Assembly: GCA_958496175.1 (NCBI GenBank)
Contig: OY292280.1
Coordinates: 2,666,001 to 2,730,000, forward strand
Reading direction: 5' to 3'
DNA: 64,000 nucleotides
Origin: Sisyra terminalis
Lineage: Eukaryota; Arthropoda; Insecta; Neuroptera; Sisyridae
In this document: one piece after another, positions 23,330 to 36,499 of the stretch
Numbering within the stretch: position 1 is the stretch's first letter
How the letters are laid out: each line of letters begins with the position of its first letter
Translations under genes and position numbers: made by a program
The notes under the pieces: model-generated
The model's database searches: none
What the model was told of the DNA's origin: nothing
What the model saw: only the letters and a program-made list of their open reading frames with translations

Positions 23330-24000
23330 CTTTTGTTGAAATTTATGTTTATAATCAAATTTTAGTAAATTATATTCACAGTTTATTTTATATGTTGTAT
23401 AACCCAGTGATTTCTAAACACAATAAATTTTTGTATTAAAAATTTATTGAGATATACTCTTTTATAGAAAAAAACTTTAAATATTTTATTATTGTTGCTT
23501 AATGATGGATTAGTTAGCCGATTAGCACAAAGTTTATCAAACTTCTTTGCTGAAAATCCTGGCAAATATTCTCACCTCTAAGATTGGAAAATGCTAGTAT
23601 AAACCCTTTTTGCAGGCTTAGAACTTTTTTTTCCACTGGGAAAATTCCAGAGTTATCGAATCATTTTCGGGAAAAACTTCCCCTGAAGTCTCTATCAGCT
23701 GGTTTTGTTTCGGTAGGAAATTTTTCTGATGGTTTTTTTGGTTGATTTGTTATCCTTTTCTTTGAAAATTTTCCGATTTTGTTGATGTTTGGTTGAGAAG
23801 AACGGCTTTCCGGATTGGTTGGAAGAAGGGTTTGGTGGGAGTCAAGCGACTTATGAGTCGCTCTATTGAGTCTTTAAAGAGATGCATGGAAATATATATA
23901 TATAGATATATATTTATGTATATATACATATATATATGTTATATTTAAACGTGATACGTGCGTCTCTTTCTCTCGTGCAAATCTAACGACGTCGTAACCT
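23330..24000. other. AT-rich non-coding DNA with (TA)n
   Basis: An AT-dinucleotide microsatellite with interruptions lies at about 23890-23942. No gene was recognised. Confidence 0.6.
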
Positions 24001-25000
24001 AGTGCAAACTGCATCTAACTCTTACATGCAATTTTAAGTTTAAGATGATAGCAGAGCTCAGTCCTAAGACGCACATGTACAAAATTACCGCGGAAAAATG
24101 ACAAATGCGGTTCTGTTGTATTGTTGTGCGTATGGAAACCTACGCAGCAAATCGTAGGTTTTTCCAGAAAAACGAACCCTTGCTGTGCACTGCGTGAGTG
24201 ACTGGGCAGTCGAAAAACTGGTGTCATTTTTTTTGGTTTTTGGAAAAGTGGAAAAACTAGGTTTTTGGGTGAAAATCGGGAGTTCGAGTTTTACAGTGGT
24301 AGTGTTTGGGTTTGATTGATTTGGAAATGGTTTGGGAGTTCGATTACAATGTGTTCGATTGATTGTGTCGCATGGTGTGGTCGATTATTGATCGATTTTC
24401 CGCGATTGTCGTGAAAAATCCAGTGCCAGTGTTTGGTTTTGTCAGTGGCAAGCAAATTCGAGTGATTTAAGGTAAATTTCGTGTGCGACTTTTCCCGCAT
24501 TGCAACGCGGGAATCCATTGTTGCCCCACGATTACGACTCAATTTCGCCAATTAACCATCCGCCCACACCAATCCGAAGAAAAAATCCACACATGCCTCA
24601 TTGAATTAATATCCCATTGGGCCCAATCGGGACAAGGACTCGCTTTTTGCCAACCTTGAAGCTGGACACTGTTGAAAAATGCCCATTTCGCATACTATGT
24701 AAATGTTGAAGTTTCGAATTTGTGCATATATTGTGCAGTTCGACTGCAATATTATGTTTTGTCGAGCAATGAATGCGATTTATTCATTGAGTGTTTGTTG
24801 CATTTGCGATTGGAATTAATGTCGCTCGGTGAAATTTCATTAAAGGAGACCTTGGAAAAATATACCACTGGGTCTAAGATTGAGCTTAATTTAAATTGCG
24901 CAGTTTTATCAAGGAAGTAACAGCTGCTGGGTCCAATGTCCTAACTAATCGTCATTAAACAAATCCAATTGCAATTGCAACCTAATTTCCAACTCACATC
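24000..25000. other. Moderately complex non-coding block, possible regulatory region
   Basis: Less AT-rich than its neighbours, with mixed composition and a donor-like TTTAAG|GTAAATTT at 24470. Open frames on both strands have no ATG start. It could be an untranslated exon; unproven. Confidence 0.3.
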
Positions 25001-25261
25001 ATTCAAAAATCATCACCAAAAATCACCAACCCATATACTTACCCTTTGAAAAACTAAACTTCCAAAAATGGAAACCATAACATCAAATATCCCCAACTAC
25101 TGATAAAACTTTGCCATACAAACCACTCAATTGAATCAATTTTGTATTAAATCAACCAGAACAATTTTTGCAATCACAATCTCCTGGAAAACACTTTCCT
25201 TGTTAACCACTTTAACCTGGAAACTGGAACAAAATGCATAATCCAGGAAACATGAATAATC

Positions 25262-26250
25262 TTATTGTATACAAAAAAATTTGTACGGGAATTTTCCTCT
25301 AAATTTTTGGATTAAGTCTCCAATTTTGTATTAAAAGTACCTACTCAAACTTAGACCAAAATTATATTGAATATTTTCCGACCATTTTCCGATTTCAATT
25401 TTGGATTTTTAATCTTCCCAAATTAATCAAGTTATGTTCAACTTCCACAAAAAATAATCAGTGTTAATAGTTTCTACTCCAAAGCTTTAGGTTTCAAAAT
25501 ATCCAAAAATTATAAATTCGCTTCAATTATCTCAATATTTGTAAAAATTTGAACAATTTGAGCAATTTTATCCAAAATTAATCAATCGAATGAAATGAAT
25601 AATTGTCAAAACTAATTTTGTTCAATTTTGTATCTATGAAAAGATAATATAATATAACGCCAAAAATTTTCTAATTAGCGTAAAATTTTGGATTTTGATT
25701 AAAACCGGCTAATTTGTATTTATCAAGCTCTGGAATATTAAATTGGAAATTACGGTTTAATTTGACTCCAAAAATCGCAAAATTTTCCAATAATTATTTG
25801 GAAGGGAGTTTGGCTTTGTATTTTTGGATAAAGTCTCTAATTTTGTACCAAAACTACTCATACTTGGTTAATAAATATATTCTATAATTGAGTCCATTTT
25901 GTACTAATAATTTTGGGGAAATTATTTCATTAAGCTTCCAAAATTAATCAATTTTCGTTAAACTTCCAAAAATTAAATTATTTCATAGTTTCAACTTAAA
26001 AATTTTAAGTTTGAAAACATCCAAAAATTTAAAATTTTCATTCGGTTATATGCACTTAGCGAAAATTTGAAAAATTTGAGCTATTTTTATCCAAAATTAA
26101 TCAATCGGGTAAAATTAATATTTATCAAAACTAATTTTGTTCAATTTTATACCTTTTTAAAGAAAAATTATCGCCAAAATTTATTTAAAAATCTCAATTT
26201 TTGGATTCTAATTAAATTCGAACTTTAACTCTAATTATAACCATTTGGAC
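25262..26250 (+). repeat. Diverged tandem duplication, about 519-bp period
   Basis: CCAAAATTAATCAATCG is at 25572 and 26091, and the TCTCCAATTTTGTA / TCTCTAATTTTGTA segments also align. Drift is substantial. Confidence 0.7.
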
Positions 26251-26989
26251 AAAATGATTAATCGGCAAAACTAAAATTCAATGTTCCGACGGCATAACTC
26301 TTTTTCTGGTCTCTACCTGATGTTAGTTTTAGTTTCCCAAAAGGCAGAATTTTTCAATCTAAAGACTTATAATTTCCAAAATTAAATTCTTTTTCTTCCG
26401 TTTTTCTTGTGACTTTCCAGAATTATTTTTATAACATCAAGTATGAATCCTTTTCTTCTGAAGAACTTGTCACCATAATTGATGAATTTTGCACATTGTT
26501 CACAAGATGTTTGAATACTAAAATTTTTTGAGCATTTTGGTACTTTTCATAAATTGGATAATTTATATAAATTGACATGAAAAATTAAATTCAAGTTTAT
26601 TATCTAGTAGGAGGAAAATGCAAAATTGTTGTTATTTTTTTTCTGGGTTTGATCATTTTATTTGTGAAAACATTATATAAGATTTCGGGATTTAAAAATT
26701 GATCATTTGAAACAATAATCTTCTAATTTTATGTTCAAAATGGTACAAATTTTACTGTACAATATTTTTGTTGCCCAATGAAAAATTTATTTGGCAATAA
26801 ACCGATAAAACTAAAAAGAATTTTTTGGCTTGTGTTGTTTTGTCATGGTTGTTTTGTCCAATTATTTAGACTGACAGATGTCAAAATATTGTATATGAAA
26901 TACAAAATACCTTTTTTTTCAAACTGATTCAAAAATTTTAATAATTATTCTGGTTTAAGTGCACAGGTACTATTCTACTATCTTAGTTA

Positions 26990-27245
26990 CAAAAACGAAG
27001 ATTATCAATAATTTTTTTCTCGATAACTATAAAATTTTCACAAGAATTTTTCGTTCATATGATGAACTGACATATTAAGGATCTTAAAACATATTTTTTT
27101 GTTTCACTTTAGTCTTTTTTTCCACGTATATAGAGGGCGCAGTAATGCACTTAAGAAAAGTCTATTAAAACGGAGGTCTACTTTTCTCGGGAACCACTGA
27201 ACGGATTTTCATGAAATTTTGAAATTTTTTTTGTGAAGGAATTCA
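26990..27245 (+). repeat. Dispersed repeat with TATAGAGGGCGC core, copy 1
   Basis: TTTTTTTCTCGATAACTAT, TATATAGAGGGCGC...GCACTTAA and ACTTTTCTCGGGAACCACTGAACG recur in the same order at 32870-33090. Probably a transposable-element remnant. Confidence 0.6.
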
Positions 27246-27315
27246 AAATGCCAAGACCAAAATCTTATTTTAAAGCGAAAATATGTAATTTAGTTTTCGG
27301 TAATTATCAAAAAAC

Positions 27316-27558
27316 GGTATGAAATTTCGGTCCCATTAAGAACTGTCAAATCTGGAACCGTTGAATTTTCTACTTTATTTTTAATTAAATATGCGAATAA
27401 ATCGGTTGAAAAAGGAAATTTAGTCATATAAGAGAAAATTATAACATAATAGAATAGAATTAACAAAAAAATTGCGAATAGAATAAAAAACAAACTAGAA
27501 AATGCAACGTTGCCAGATTTGACGGTTCTAAAAGGCACATGAGCCGAAATTTCTTTGT
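27316..27558. mobile_element. Small foldback element, arms about 57 bp
   Basis: GAAATTTCGGTCCC...GAACTGTCAAATCTGG at 27320 and its inverted counterpart (CCAGATTTGACGGTTC...CCGAAATTTC) ending about 27554 flank an AT-rich interior. The minus-strand open frame over it is a by-product of the repeat. Confidence 0.75.
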
Positions 27559-27559
27559 C

Positions 27560-29380
27560 TAAATTTTGTTTGAAAATAATGAATTTTTTGGCGGCTATTT
27601 GAGAATTGTTGGCAAAAATACTTTCAAGGTACTTGAACAACTGAGGAACTCACGCAATTCGTCAATTTTACCTAGGAATTTCCCAAAAATTTAATTGATT
27701 TCCCGAAAATTTCCCAAACAAAATATTTTAATTGGTTGTCCAGATTTTTTGAAAAGTTCATAAAAAAAATGCATTTCTTCAATTAATAATTCGCGTTTCA
27801 ATTAATTGATAAAATCGTTTCAAAGTGCCAATTTTCCTGAAATTTTGCCAAAAAATTGAAATAAAATTTGAGTTTTCAGCTAATTTTAGCCATTTTTAAG
27901 AAGCTTTCAAAGCTTTTAGCCGTTCAAGTAACACACATATCAATGTTTGACTTCATAGTATTTAAAATTAATTTCCCATTTCCCAAAGGAAAATTTTCAA
28001 TTTTAATTTTTCACCTTGGTTGTTTTTAAATGAACATAAAATTGAAGCCAAATTCTCGGCTTCTATCCATAACTTTGCTAAATAAAAGAAAATTAATTAT
28101 TTTAAAAACTCTGTATTCTCACATAGCACAACGTTTCAGCATCGATTTTGTCTTCTGTATCTAAATCTCAAAGACAAACGTTGTTAACATGTAAAAAATT
28201 TTGGAATTCTTAATTTTTTTATTTTGTCTCCAAAAATGATTTAGTAAACCAAAAGTGTTTATTTCGAAACGTTTCGTAGTAATTTAATACTTCTTCAAGC
28301 ACCTATATTAAGCTTTTACTTCGTTTTGTCCAACTTTTTAAAAAAAAAAAAAAAATCACTGATTGGATTATCAATTTAATAGTTTTACAAATAATTTTTG
28401 AGTTCTATTATGGTTTTATTGCTACCTGTCCATTGCTACCAAGTAATTTTTACCCAATCTCTTAGACAGTATGAAGGTTCCTGTTAAAAAAAAGGTTCCT
28501 TTTCTTCATGCCGATCTAGGAATTTACCCAATTTTTGAAGTTTACTTAGAATCAAAAATACTACTTAGCCAGATCATAAATTATGAATCGAAATAACTGG
28601 GGAAAACTCCAGTAAATATGGCGGTAGGATATCCCATTGAAATGCATCCCAAGTTTCCTTATTAACTTTTGAGATTCGTAGCTGAGCTTTGTTGAGCTAC
28701 AGGATACCTTACCATTTATTTGGTAATTAAGGATTTTTGTGCCTTAATTTTGAACTCAATTGCAGTAATTGTTACTGGAATCATTCCCCAGCAATGTTTT
28801 TATTAGATTGGTGTACCTCATGATAGATAACTCTAATCTGATCCCACCAATAGCACAGCAATAACTTCTTGCCATGAATATTCGGTTTTACCATTGAGAC
28901 TCCACGGCTGGGCTTATTCAAAAATTTTTTCATCTTTGGATTATCGAATAGGATCCACTTTTGTCCTTATCAGGATTTTATGCACACATTTCTTCTGCTT
29001 TTACTTTTGGAGCAGTTGTTCACACTTGAAAAAACTGGTTTTCGATGTCTCATAATTTGAATCCTTGAGGAACCAAGTTTCCTAGTTTTGGTACCTGGTC
29101 CATGATTTTCAGATAACCACCTATAGACTTACTTCCAAGATTTGGGGAAGTTCCTTTAAGGTTAGATATGAACCTTTATCCAATAACTCCTCCAATTCAG
29201 CGCCTTTAAACTTTACTGATATACTTTCACGATTTTAGTTATTGGTACTAAAACTACCACTTTGGAAACATCAAAACTATAATTTCCATATTTGTATTGA
29301 AGGAGCATGCCCTTTATATATTTTTCTTAGCAATTGATGTTCTTAGCAATAATGAGCGAAATTTGGGATGATTTTAACCC
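27560..29380. other. AT-rich non-coding DNA
   Basis: No gene. Two minus-strand copies of the stem-loop motif lie at about 28131-28170 and 28264-28300, with a poly-A run at about 28341. Confidence 0.55.
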
Positions 29381-29384
29381 AAAG

Positions 29385-30290
29385 AAAGTACATTGGTAAT
29401 ACTTCAGCAAAATGGTTAAGTGATTTTTGAAGGAAAAGTATAATACTTCAACTGAAGTATAATTAAGAGACAATCCGTAACGATTTAACTTTAGTTACCC
29501 CATTTCTTTTCTAGTCCCTGAAAACTCGATTTTACACCGTATTCATGGATATCAGAAGAAGTAAAAGACATTACGAAACTTCAGGAAATATTTATATTAT
29601 ACTTACATATTAAGTTCAAAAAAGATGATTCATTTTTTGCTATAACAGTGATGGATTGAAAAATATTTACGAAAAACTATTGGAAACTTCAAAATGTGAT
29701 TTAATTTCACTGGTTTTATATGCACTTCGATATAGTATTTTTTGGTATTCGCAGGGGTTCTGCCATTGTATTAACTTCAATTAGCAATTAATGTCCTTCG
29801 ACTAGATTTTTTTTTTTGAAAAAGAAACAAAAAGTAGTGGTTTTTTGGAAACAACTGTTGGTTGGAGTCCAAAGAAAATATCCTTAAACAAAAGACAAAA
29901 CCAATTTTTGAAGGGAAATAATAATGATTCGACATGAATATAGTTGAATGATATTCTTAGTTTAAGTTTAAGAATTATATTCTTCAATTAAGTCATAGTT
30001 ATTCCATTTTTTTCATTCCCTCAAAACTTATTTGTATCCTTTACAAATGAATACCTGAAAAAGTTAAAAAAAAAATTACGAAACGTTGGTAAATGATTAC
30101 TCAATTCCACAATAGCAAGTTCAAAGAAAAAACTTCAATTTTTTGCTACAAAAGAAATGAACTGAAAAATATTTATGGAATAATATTCAAAATTCTTGCA
30201 AAGATAACTCGGAAAGTTCAAAGTGGAATTAAATTTCACAGACAGTATATGTACTTTGTTACAGTACTTTTTGTATTCACAGGGGTTTAG
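29385..30290 (+). repeat. Diverged tandem duplication, about 510-bp period, with stem-loop motif
   Basis: TTTTTGAAGG(A/G)AAA, ATTACGAAAC(G)TT, TTCATTTTTTGCTA / CAATTTTTTGCTA, and TTCGCAGGGGTTCTGCCATTG / TTCACAGGGGTTTAGTCATTG occur in the same order twice. A third GCAGGGGTTTGGCCATTG is at about 30402. Confidence 0.7.
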
Positions 30291-30569
30291 TCATTGTACG
30301 AATCCAAATGAGCAATTGATGTCTTCAACTGCACTTTTCTTAGGATATAAACAAAAATTAGTGATTCTCGTAAATTTTGCGAGGAAGAGTATTTTTTATA
30401 TTTGCAGGGGTTTGGCCATTGTATTAATGCAAATCGTTAATTTCATGCATACGAAAGTAGTCATCTTTTTTTCTTTGAATTCCCAGAGTTTTCGGTTGAA
30501 CGTTCAGAAATTCCAAACTTTCTACACTGTTACACATTATTATTGGAATCAAGTATACTTAGATTAAGA

Positions 30570-32238
30570 TTCAGTAAAATTTATTTAGTAGAAATCAAAC
30601 ATAGTCAATTTTAGTTTCGTTATCCTTCGCAACTATCTTTAATCTTAATAGATATCTCAAGAAGATTATGGATAGATCAAATCAAGGATAATACATCTTG
30701 ATTGATTTACGCTTATTATTTAAACTAAAATTTCCTTTTTGCATATTTGATTAATCTAATAAAAGGATTATAGAAAACTAACTATAGATCACAAAAGGAT
30801 CCAAAAAATTACCGTTTGTTGAAGACAAAGACTCAGAATAGTAAGCAGAAACTTCTCAAATTCAATTTAAGTTTATGATTTCTTTGTTGGATCGTTGTAT
30901 GAAGAAATTGCTCTAGAGGATTTAAATTTTCTCAAAGACTTATCGACATTTTATTATCGTAGACAACTCAAATCCGGTTTGATATCCATTAAAAATAACC
31001 GTTTGTTCGGCCGGATCAAATTAATTAGTCGTCGATTTCACGATTTTTACACCACAAATTAGTTTTCTGCTCATGAACTTCAAGTCCTGCAAAATGAGAT
31101 CGTTTCGCATACATCTTAAAAATGCTTTCGAATAACTATTAATCTACTAGTTTGCACATTTTTTTTGAAATCATTTTTTTTATATTTGGAAAGATTATCG
31201 GTACGCCACTGAGGTTGAAAAACTATTACCTTTTTAAAAGGCATAAAATTTGAAACAATAAAAATTGAAAATCAGCATAAAAAATAATCAGAAGTCATTT
31301 GAATGGGATTTTTACGTCTTTTTAAATAGCATATCAAATTTGTTGAGGTTGAATCGTATATTTATGCACTTGTCCTTGATAGAGCTTTATTTAATGCTCA
31401 AGGTCAGTGTAAATCTTATCTTATTTTAATGACTTATTCCCTAGTTACCAAACAACTTACACTTTGTCATTTCATTCATAATTTTATCAATAGACTTTTT
31501 CTTGTGTATAAAACTGTATGCAAAGTTTTATATTTTTCAATGAACATAAGCTTGATAAATTAACGGTTAAGATCCTACTTAAGGATCAGGAACCCTAAAA
31601 TATTGATTTTGTCATCAATTTCTAAAAACATTTAACATTTTCTAATTAATTTCGCGCCACGTCAAACCATAGTTGCGAGTAATAAATTTCAGAGATAAAA
31701 GTCACTCAACCCCAGCGAATTTAAAATGAATAAATTAGAGAGATATTTGTGATTCACTAGCACAAAATTTGTGTTTTCCTAGTTATTCTAATTCCTCAAT
31801 TATCCCTCGATACGAACAACACGATTTAATTGTATACACATTTTTGTCAGTGATCTTTTGACCCCTGCGAATCAAAATTATATGGATCCAGAATAATCAT
31901 TTTTTTCATGCTAACAAATATCTTGAGTAAAAGACAAAATATTCTTAGGGCTTTTAAGCGAATGAATCGAAAAGAAAAACAAATTTCCGGAGTTTAGTTG
32001 AAAGATTAATATTCAGTGAAAATTTTAGGACTCGAAAATATTTGAGTTCCCTTAATTAGGGATGAAATTTAATATTTGTGAATTTCCGTTAGTATATAAA
32101 TCATAAATTTAAAAAACTTTCAAATCATTGCAAAGAAATTAAGTCATGGACTTTTTTGATCGTATTCAAAATTAGATGCGCAAGCCGCATGCGGCTCTTG
32201 ATGCTTTCGCCAATAATGAAAATATAGAAAAAAATTTT
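30570..32238. other. AT-rich non-coding DNA with a palindrome
   Basis: AGCCGCATGCGGCT recurs at 32183-32196. No gene was recognised. Confidence 0.6.
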
Positions 32239-32239
32239 G

Positions 32240-32400
32240 AACCTACAAGTGGCCGAGTGGTCAAGGTAGCCTCTTCAAAAGTGATAGGTATCGGGTTCAA
32301 TCCTTGTATCGAGTAAATTTTTGATATTTCTTGCTATACGGATTTTATTAACCCTAGAATCACTAAAGATCTTAGTATTTATAAAGCGACGGTAAATAAA
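32240..32400 (+). mobile_element. tRNA-derived SINE, well-preserved copy
   Basis: A box AGTGGCCGAGTGGTC and B box GGGTTCAATCC are in the right order and spacing for a pol III promoter. They are followed by CCCTAGAATCACTAAAGATC and a GCGACGGTAAATAAA tail. This is one of the best copies for defining the family. Confidence 0.85.
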
Positions 32401-32869
32401 ATTTAAAAGAAAAATGTGAAAATATAATGTTATGAACCATTAGGTATTTAAAATTCGTTTTAATTTTATTTTAATATTAAATAGCCGTAATGCTGTGGAA
32501 TAAATGGATTAATAAATTGTTGCCCGTCTTTTAAATAATTATAGCTTAAATTTCTTGTTATTAATAGAATCTATATCTTATCAGTAAACGTGATTTTGGG
32601 TTGCAACTTATAATTAACTTTGCAAATTAAATCGATACTGTTTTATGGAGAACATTAGCGACATGTGAGAAATTGTAAATAGGGTTATAATTTTTTGTTA
32701 TAAAATTTTTATAGCCTCTTTATAGTAAGTAAGGTCTTTGGCCTCTTCAATTTATTTTTTAGTTTTAATAACAATTGAAAGAAAAAAATGTAGTTTCATT
32801 AAATTCCGTGATTTTAATCCTGCTGCACTGACGCCTACGGTGTTAATACTCTACGATCTAAGGAAAAAA

Positions 32870-33090
32870 ATGCATATTTTCTATAATTTTTTTCTTGATA
32901 ACTATGAATTATAACTAATTCTGGTTTTTTGTTTATGCTTTATAAGGATATGAAGTATTTGGATGTATTTTTTATTTTATTATTTTACCTTTATTTACAC
33001 TTATATAGAGGGCGCCGCAAGGCACTTAAAAATGATGATGACACTTTGGGACCACTTTTCTCGAGAATTACTCAACAAATTTTTATAAAA
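32870..33090 (+). repeat. Dispersed repeat with TATAGAGGGCGC core, copy 2
   Basis: Same order of segments as at 26990-27245 (TTTTTTTCTTGATAACTATG, TTATATAGAGGGCGC, ACTTTTCTCGAGAA). Confidence 0.6.
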
Positions 33091-33379
33091 TTTATTTTAT
33101 TTGATTAATTATATCATTTTTTATATATTAAAGAAAAAATAGTTGAAAATTTTTAAATAGCCTTGAAATGGTGGGTGTTTAAAAAAAGCACAAAAAATCA
33201 CTTATTTTTTCGATACTCATTCGCTTCCCCCTCCTCCAAAAAAAACTTAATCTTTCAAATTATTTTTGAAAAAATTTAAAAAAATTATAACAAACAAAAC
33301 GCTACCAGTTTCATCAAAATCGGTGCAGTAGTTTTTGAAAAAAGTGGTCCTCAATTTCTGAAAGTGATATTCTAAGGCC

Positions 33380-33487
33380 GCTTGAATTAGTAAAAATCCG
33401 TAAATCGAGCATTGGTAAAATTTGCTAGTTACGAGGTTCGAATTTTGCACCTACTATTTATGGAGTAACCACCTTGATCACTTTGCT
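33380..33487 (-). mobile_element. tRNA-derived SINE copy, inverted and 3'-truncated
   Basis: The minus strand reads AGCAAAGTGATCAAGGTGG at the A-box region and AAAATTCGAACCTCG at the B-box position, then ends early. Confidence 0.6.
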
Positions 33488-33516
33488 ACTAGGCTTAGGG
33501 TATAAGAGATAGTAAT

Positions 33517-34210
33517 TAGACTGGAGTTAAATCTGGTATGAAAACTGGAGTTGAATTTTGATTCCGAAACCATATTTGAAGCTACACAGGCTCTATAATC
33601 TTAATGGACATCAAATTTTATTGTAAAATTAAACCAAAATTAATTTAAAAATCGTGGTACCTAGTTAGCTAGATATCGTGTTTCCCGTGACTCCATTATT
33701 AACTGCATAGATCTTTAGTGAATAATCCCATAACTTTAAACGTTATAGTAGCAATTATAACATCATAATTTAGTACTAGGATTTTGATGCGATACTGCAT
33801 TGACACATAAAAATCTATAATCTTTACCTTCAATTATAAATAGTAAGTAGTAAAGTTGAATAGCAATTGAAGGGAGTTAAATCCGGAGTTGTAACTGAAG
33901 TTAAGCATTGTTCTCGAAAGCGGAGTTAAAGCAATTTAATCTTAGTGAACTTCAAATTTCATTTTATATTATGAAATATTATATAAATATAAATGAAATA
34001 TTATGACAGCTAGCCAATTGGTATTACTTCTTTGTCTCCGTTATTAACTGAATGGATTTTTAATTGAATGGTTCAATAATTTAAGACTAACAACACGGAA
34101 AAAAATATAGAAAAATATTAATTTTAACATCGGAATCCAGGCCTAGATTTTTATTCATGTGATGCTTTTTTTGTAAATTATTAAATTTATAACGTTCACC
34201 TTCATATATA
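33517..34210 (+). repeat. Diverged tandem duplication, about 346-bp period
   Basis: GGAGTTAAATC(T/C)GG at 33523 and 33872, and GCTAG(A/C)... followed by TCC(A/G)TTATTAACTG at about 33693 and 34039, align in order. Confidence 0.65.
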
Positions 34211-34249
34211 ATTTACGTAGATTTTTGTATAATTTATTTCCTTCTACGA

Positions 34250-36460
34250 ATTGAAAGAAAAACTGAGGTGGATCTGTGTTTTTTTTGTTAATAAATCGGA
34301 AAAGTTGGATTAAGTTAAGGATATAGAAGTTAAATGATTATGTCTGGAAAAGTTTGTGGAGAAAACAAATGGCTGACGTTTGGAAAAAATACGCATGCGT
34401 GAAACGATGTGCTAGGCGTTTATTGTTTAGCACCATTTAATATTTATTCAATCGTTGCTTTTTCGTTTTCATGTTGTTCTCGTCAAATTAAATGAATTAT
34501 TAATTAAAATAGAGGTCGTTTCAATATAAATTATTATCGATAGACAATAAAAAAATGTACCACAGGCCATTAAAACCGCGCGTAACGACCATACGAGAAA
34601 AATAAATGCCTTTTATAGCCGTTTTCTGTTGAGGTTTTTAAACTTTGATAAATTGACTTGTTCTCGACCAACAATCACTTAATCTAGTTTCAATTGTATG
34701 TGTTCAAAGTTACGAATTGAAAAATGGTGAAATTTTTTCGAGATGCTCGCCGGGGTTTGGCGCGCAATATGACTGTAAGATTTATGACAAAATGGCGGCC
34801 ATGTGGATGGTCGACTGTTTGACCGACGGGTGATGGACTCTGGTGTGGATGTTATTACAAAAAAAATGGATATTTCGCTGTAAAATGAGATGTATTAATT
34901 GATAATTTTATTGGCGAATAAATTTGCATTGAGCAACGCGAATAGCGATAATAATTCAAATTAAAATATGTAAACTTTCAGTGCCCGAGGCGTCGCAACA
35001 CCTCATTTGGGTTAGTCGTAACTCAAGGTTTTTGTTCAATTAATAAAAATGCATCATTCATTCAATTTAATTAAGAAATAATTAAACAAATCATTTACAA
35101 GTAATAATTTGTCAACTTGCACGATTCTTCATTAAAATTTCAATTATGGATCTATAAGAAAATTGGATTTTTTCCTGCGATTTTTTTTTTTGGTTAGACT
35201 TTGTTAGAGGTTTTCCATGAACTGGTTGATCTCACCTCGTTAATTATCTACCGTAAGTCATTTATCATTTCGATCAATCATTCGTCGATCATTTGTCTTC
35301 AAGTTGCTGCTTTCAAGCTTTCTCTTCCTGAATATGCGCAGTTTTTTCGGCCGTCATTACACGCATGCGCAGCATGCGCGTAGTTGGCCACAATGAACTA
35401 TTTCTAATGGTGATGAAAAAAAATTAATTGTCTATTACGATGATTAAAGCCTCTGTTGCAAGTTTCTGCATGTAATTTGAAATATGACATCACAAGAAAA
35501 TAAATAAATAAATGAACGTATAATTTAAACAGATTATATCATTGGTTTGGTCTAATATTGACTTATTACGGCGGCCATGTTGATTGTAGAGGTTTTTCTT
35601 AAGACAACACTTGGGAATTTTTTTTGTCGCATCTTAAGTTGCTCCGCCTTTTTTTGCTAGTTTTTTTTTTATCTGTGGGATGCAACGATGGAAAAGTCTT
35701 GTCGGAAAATAATTGTATTTGATTTTCTCTTTAGAAGCACATTATTTGTTTTGTCGGATATTATTTAACCTAGATATTTTTCCCGCGGATTTTTTCATTT
35801 TTTTAATAGATAAGTTTTATTGTTTGAAAAAAAAGCTCTTATCTAAAGACAATGTAAGCAGAATATTTTCTTTCTCATAGATTTAATCCGTTTTACCTTC
35901 AATTTGTATAGTAGATGCTCACGCGCATATTTTTTTCGACGCGTGAAAAATGGCGGGAAATTAAAAAAATCTTTTGATAGCACTATATTTTATTCTGATT
36001 ATTTGTATAAAAGTGTGATAAAATAGCCTAGCAGGGGCAACTTTTGAAAAAATTCCCTTATCTGCTTCCCTGATAAGAGAAAAATAAACTGTTTTCAAGA
36101 TCATTTCATCGCTGGGAAAATACAGTATGCGTGGTGGACATGACAATCGAATGTATGAAATTTACTTGGCACATTTTGATCATGCCACGAAAACATTTTT
36201 GCGAATGATTCAAGTGCAAAAATTGCCACGTTTTAAAAAGCTGATATTGTGTTTGAAAATATAACATAATGCACATCCGTGAAAAATCGGGCAGTTTCAC
36301 TTGTGAAAAAGTTGGAAAATCTATCAGTCTAGGCGATCGATTTGATGTATTGGAAAATTTTTCATTGATCGATAACCAATTTTTCATCCTCAATTCCAAT
36401 TGATACAACCATACGTTCGATTCAACAAAAATTATATAATTCTATAAAAAAAATACCAAA
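34250..36460. promoter_or_regulatory. Regulatory-looking block with YY1/Pho-type and NRF1-type words
   Basis: AAAATGGCGGCCAT lies at 34789-34802, GCGGCCATGTTG at 35571, AAAAATGGCGGG at 35946, and ATGCGCAG...ACGCATGCGCAGCATGCGCG near 35333-35380. No protein-coding frame stands out. The next AAAATGGCG contains the candidate ATG exon at 36461. Confidence 0.35.
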
Positions 36461-36498
36461 ATGGCGACCAAGAAAAAAAATTTTTCCAAAAAAAAGAA
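36461..36498 (+). CDS. Candidate short first coding exon (MATKKKNFSKKK...)
   Basis: ATGGCG in a near-ideal start context (AAA before ATG, G after) opens 12 codons, MATKKKNFSKKK, followed by AA and the strong donor GTAAGTGAA at 36499. A basic 12-residue start followed by a donor is a plausible initiating exon. It leaves in phase 2. It therefore does not fit the phase-0 acceptors of the transcription-factor exon at 43.8 kb directly, and would need an intermediate exon or belong to another transcript. If not spliced, the frame stops at codon 14. The same AAAATGGCG string also matches a YY1/Pho binding site, which may be the real reason for its form. Confidence 0.25.
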
Positions 36499-36499
36499 G

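Noticed and set aside
32240..32400. Possible functional tRNA-Ser/Leu gene
   Set aside because: A- and B-box words are present, but the cloverleaf arms do not close, there is no acceptor-stem pairing, and the sequence continues into a family-specific SINE tail shared by many copies.
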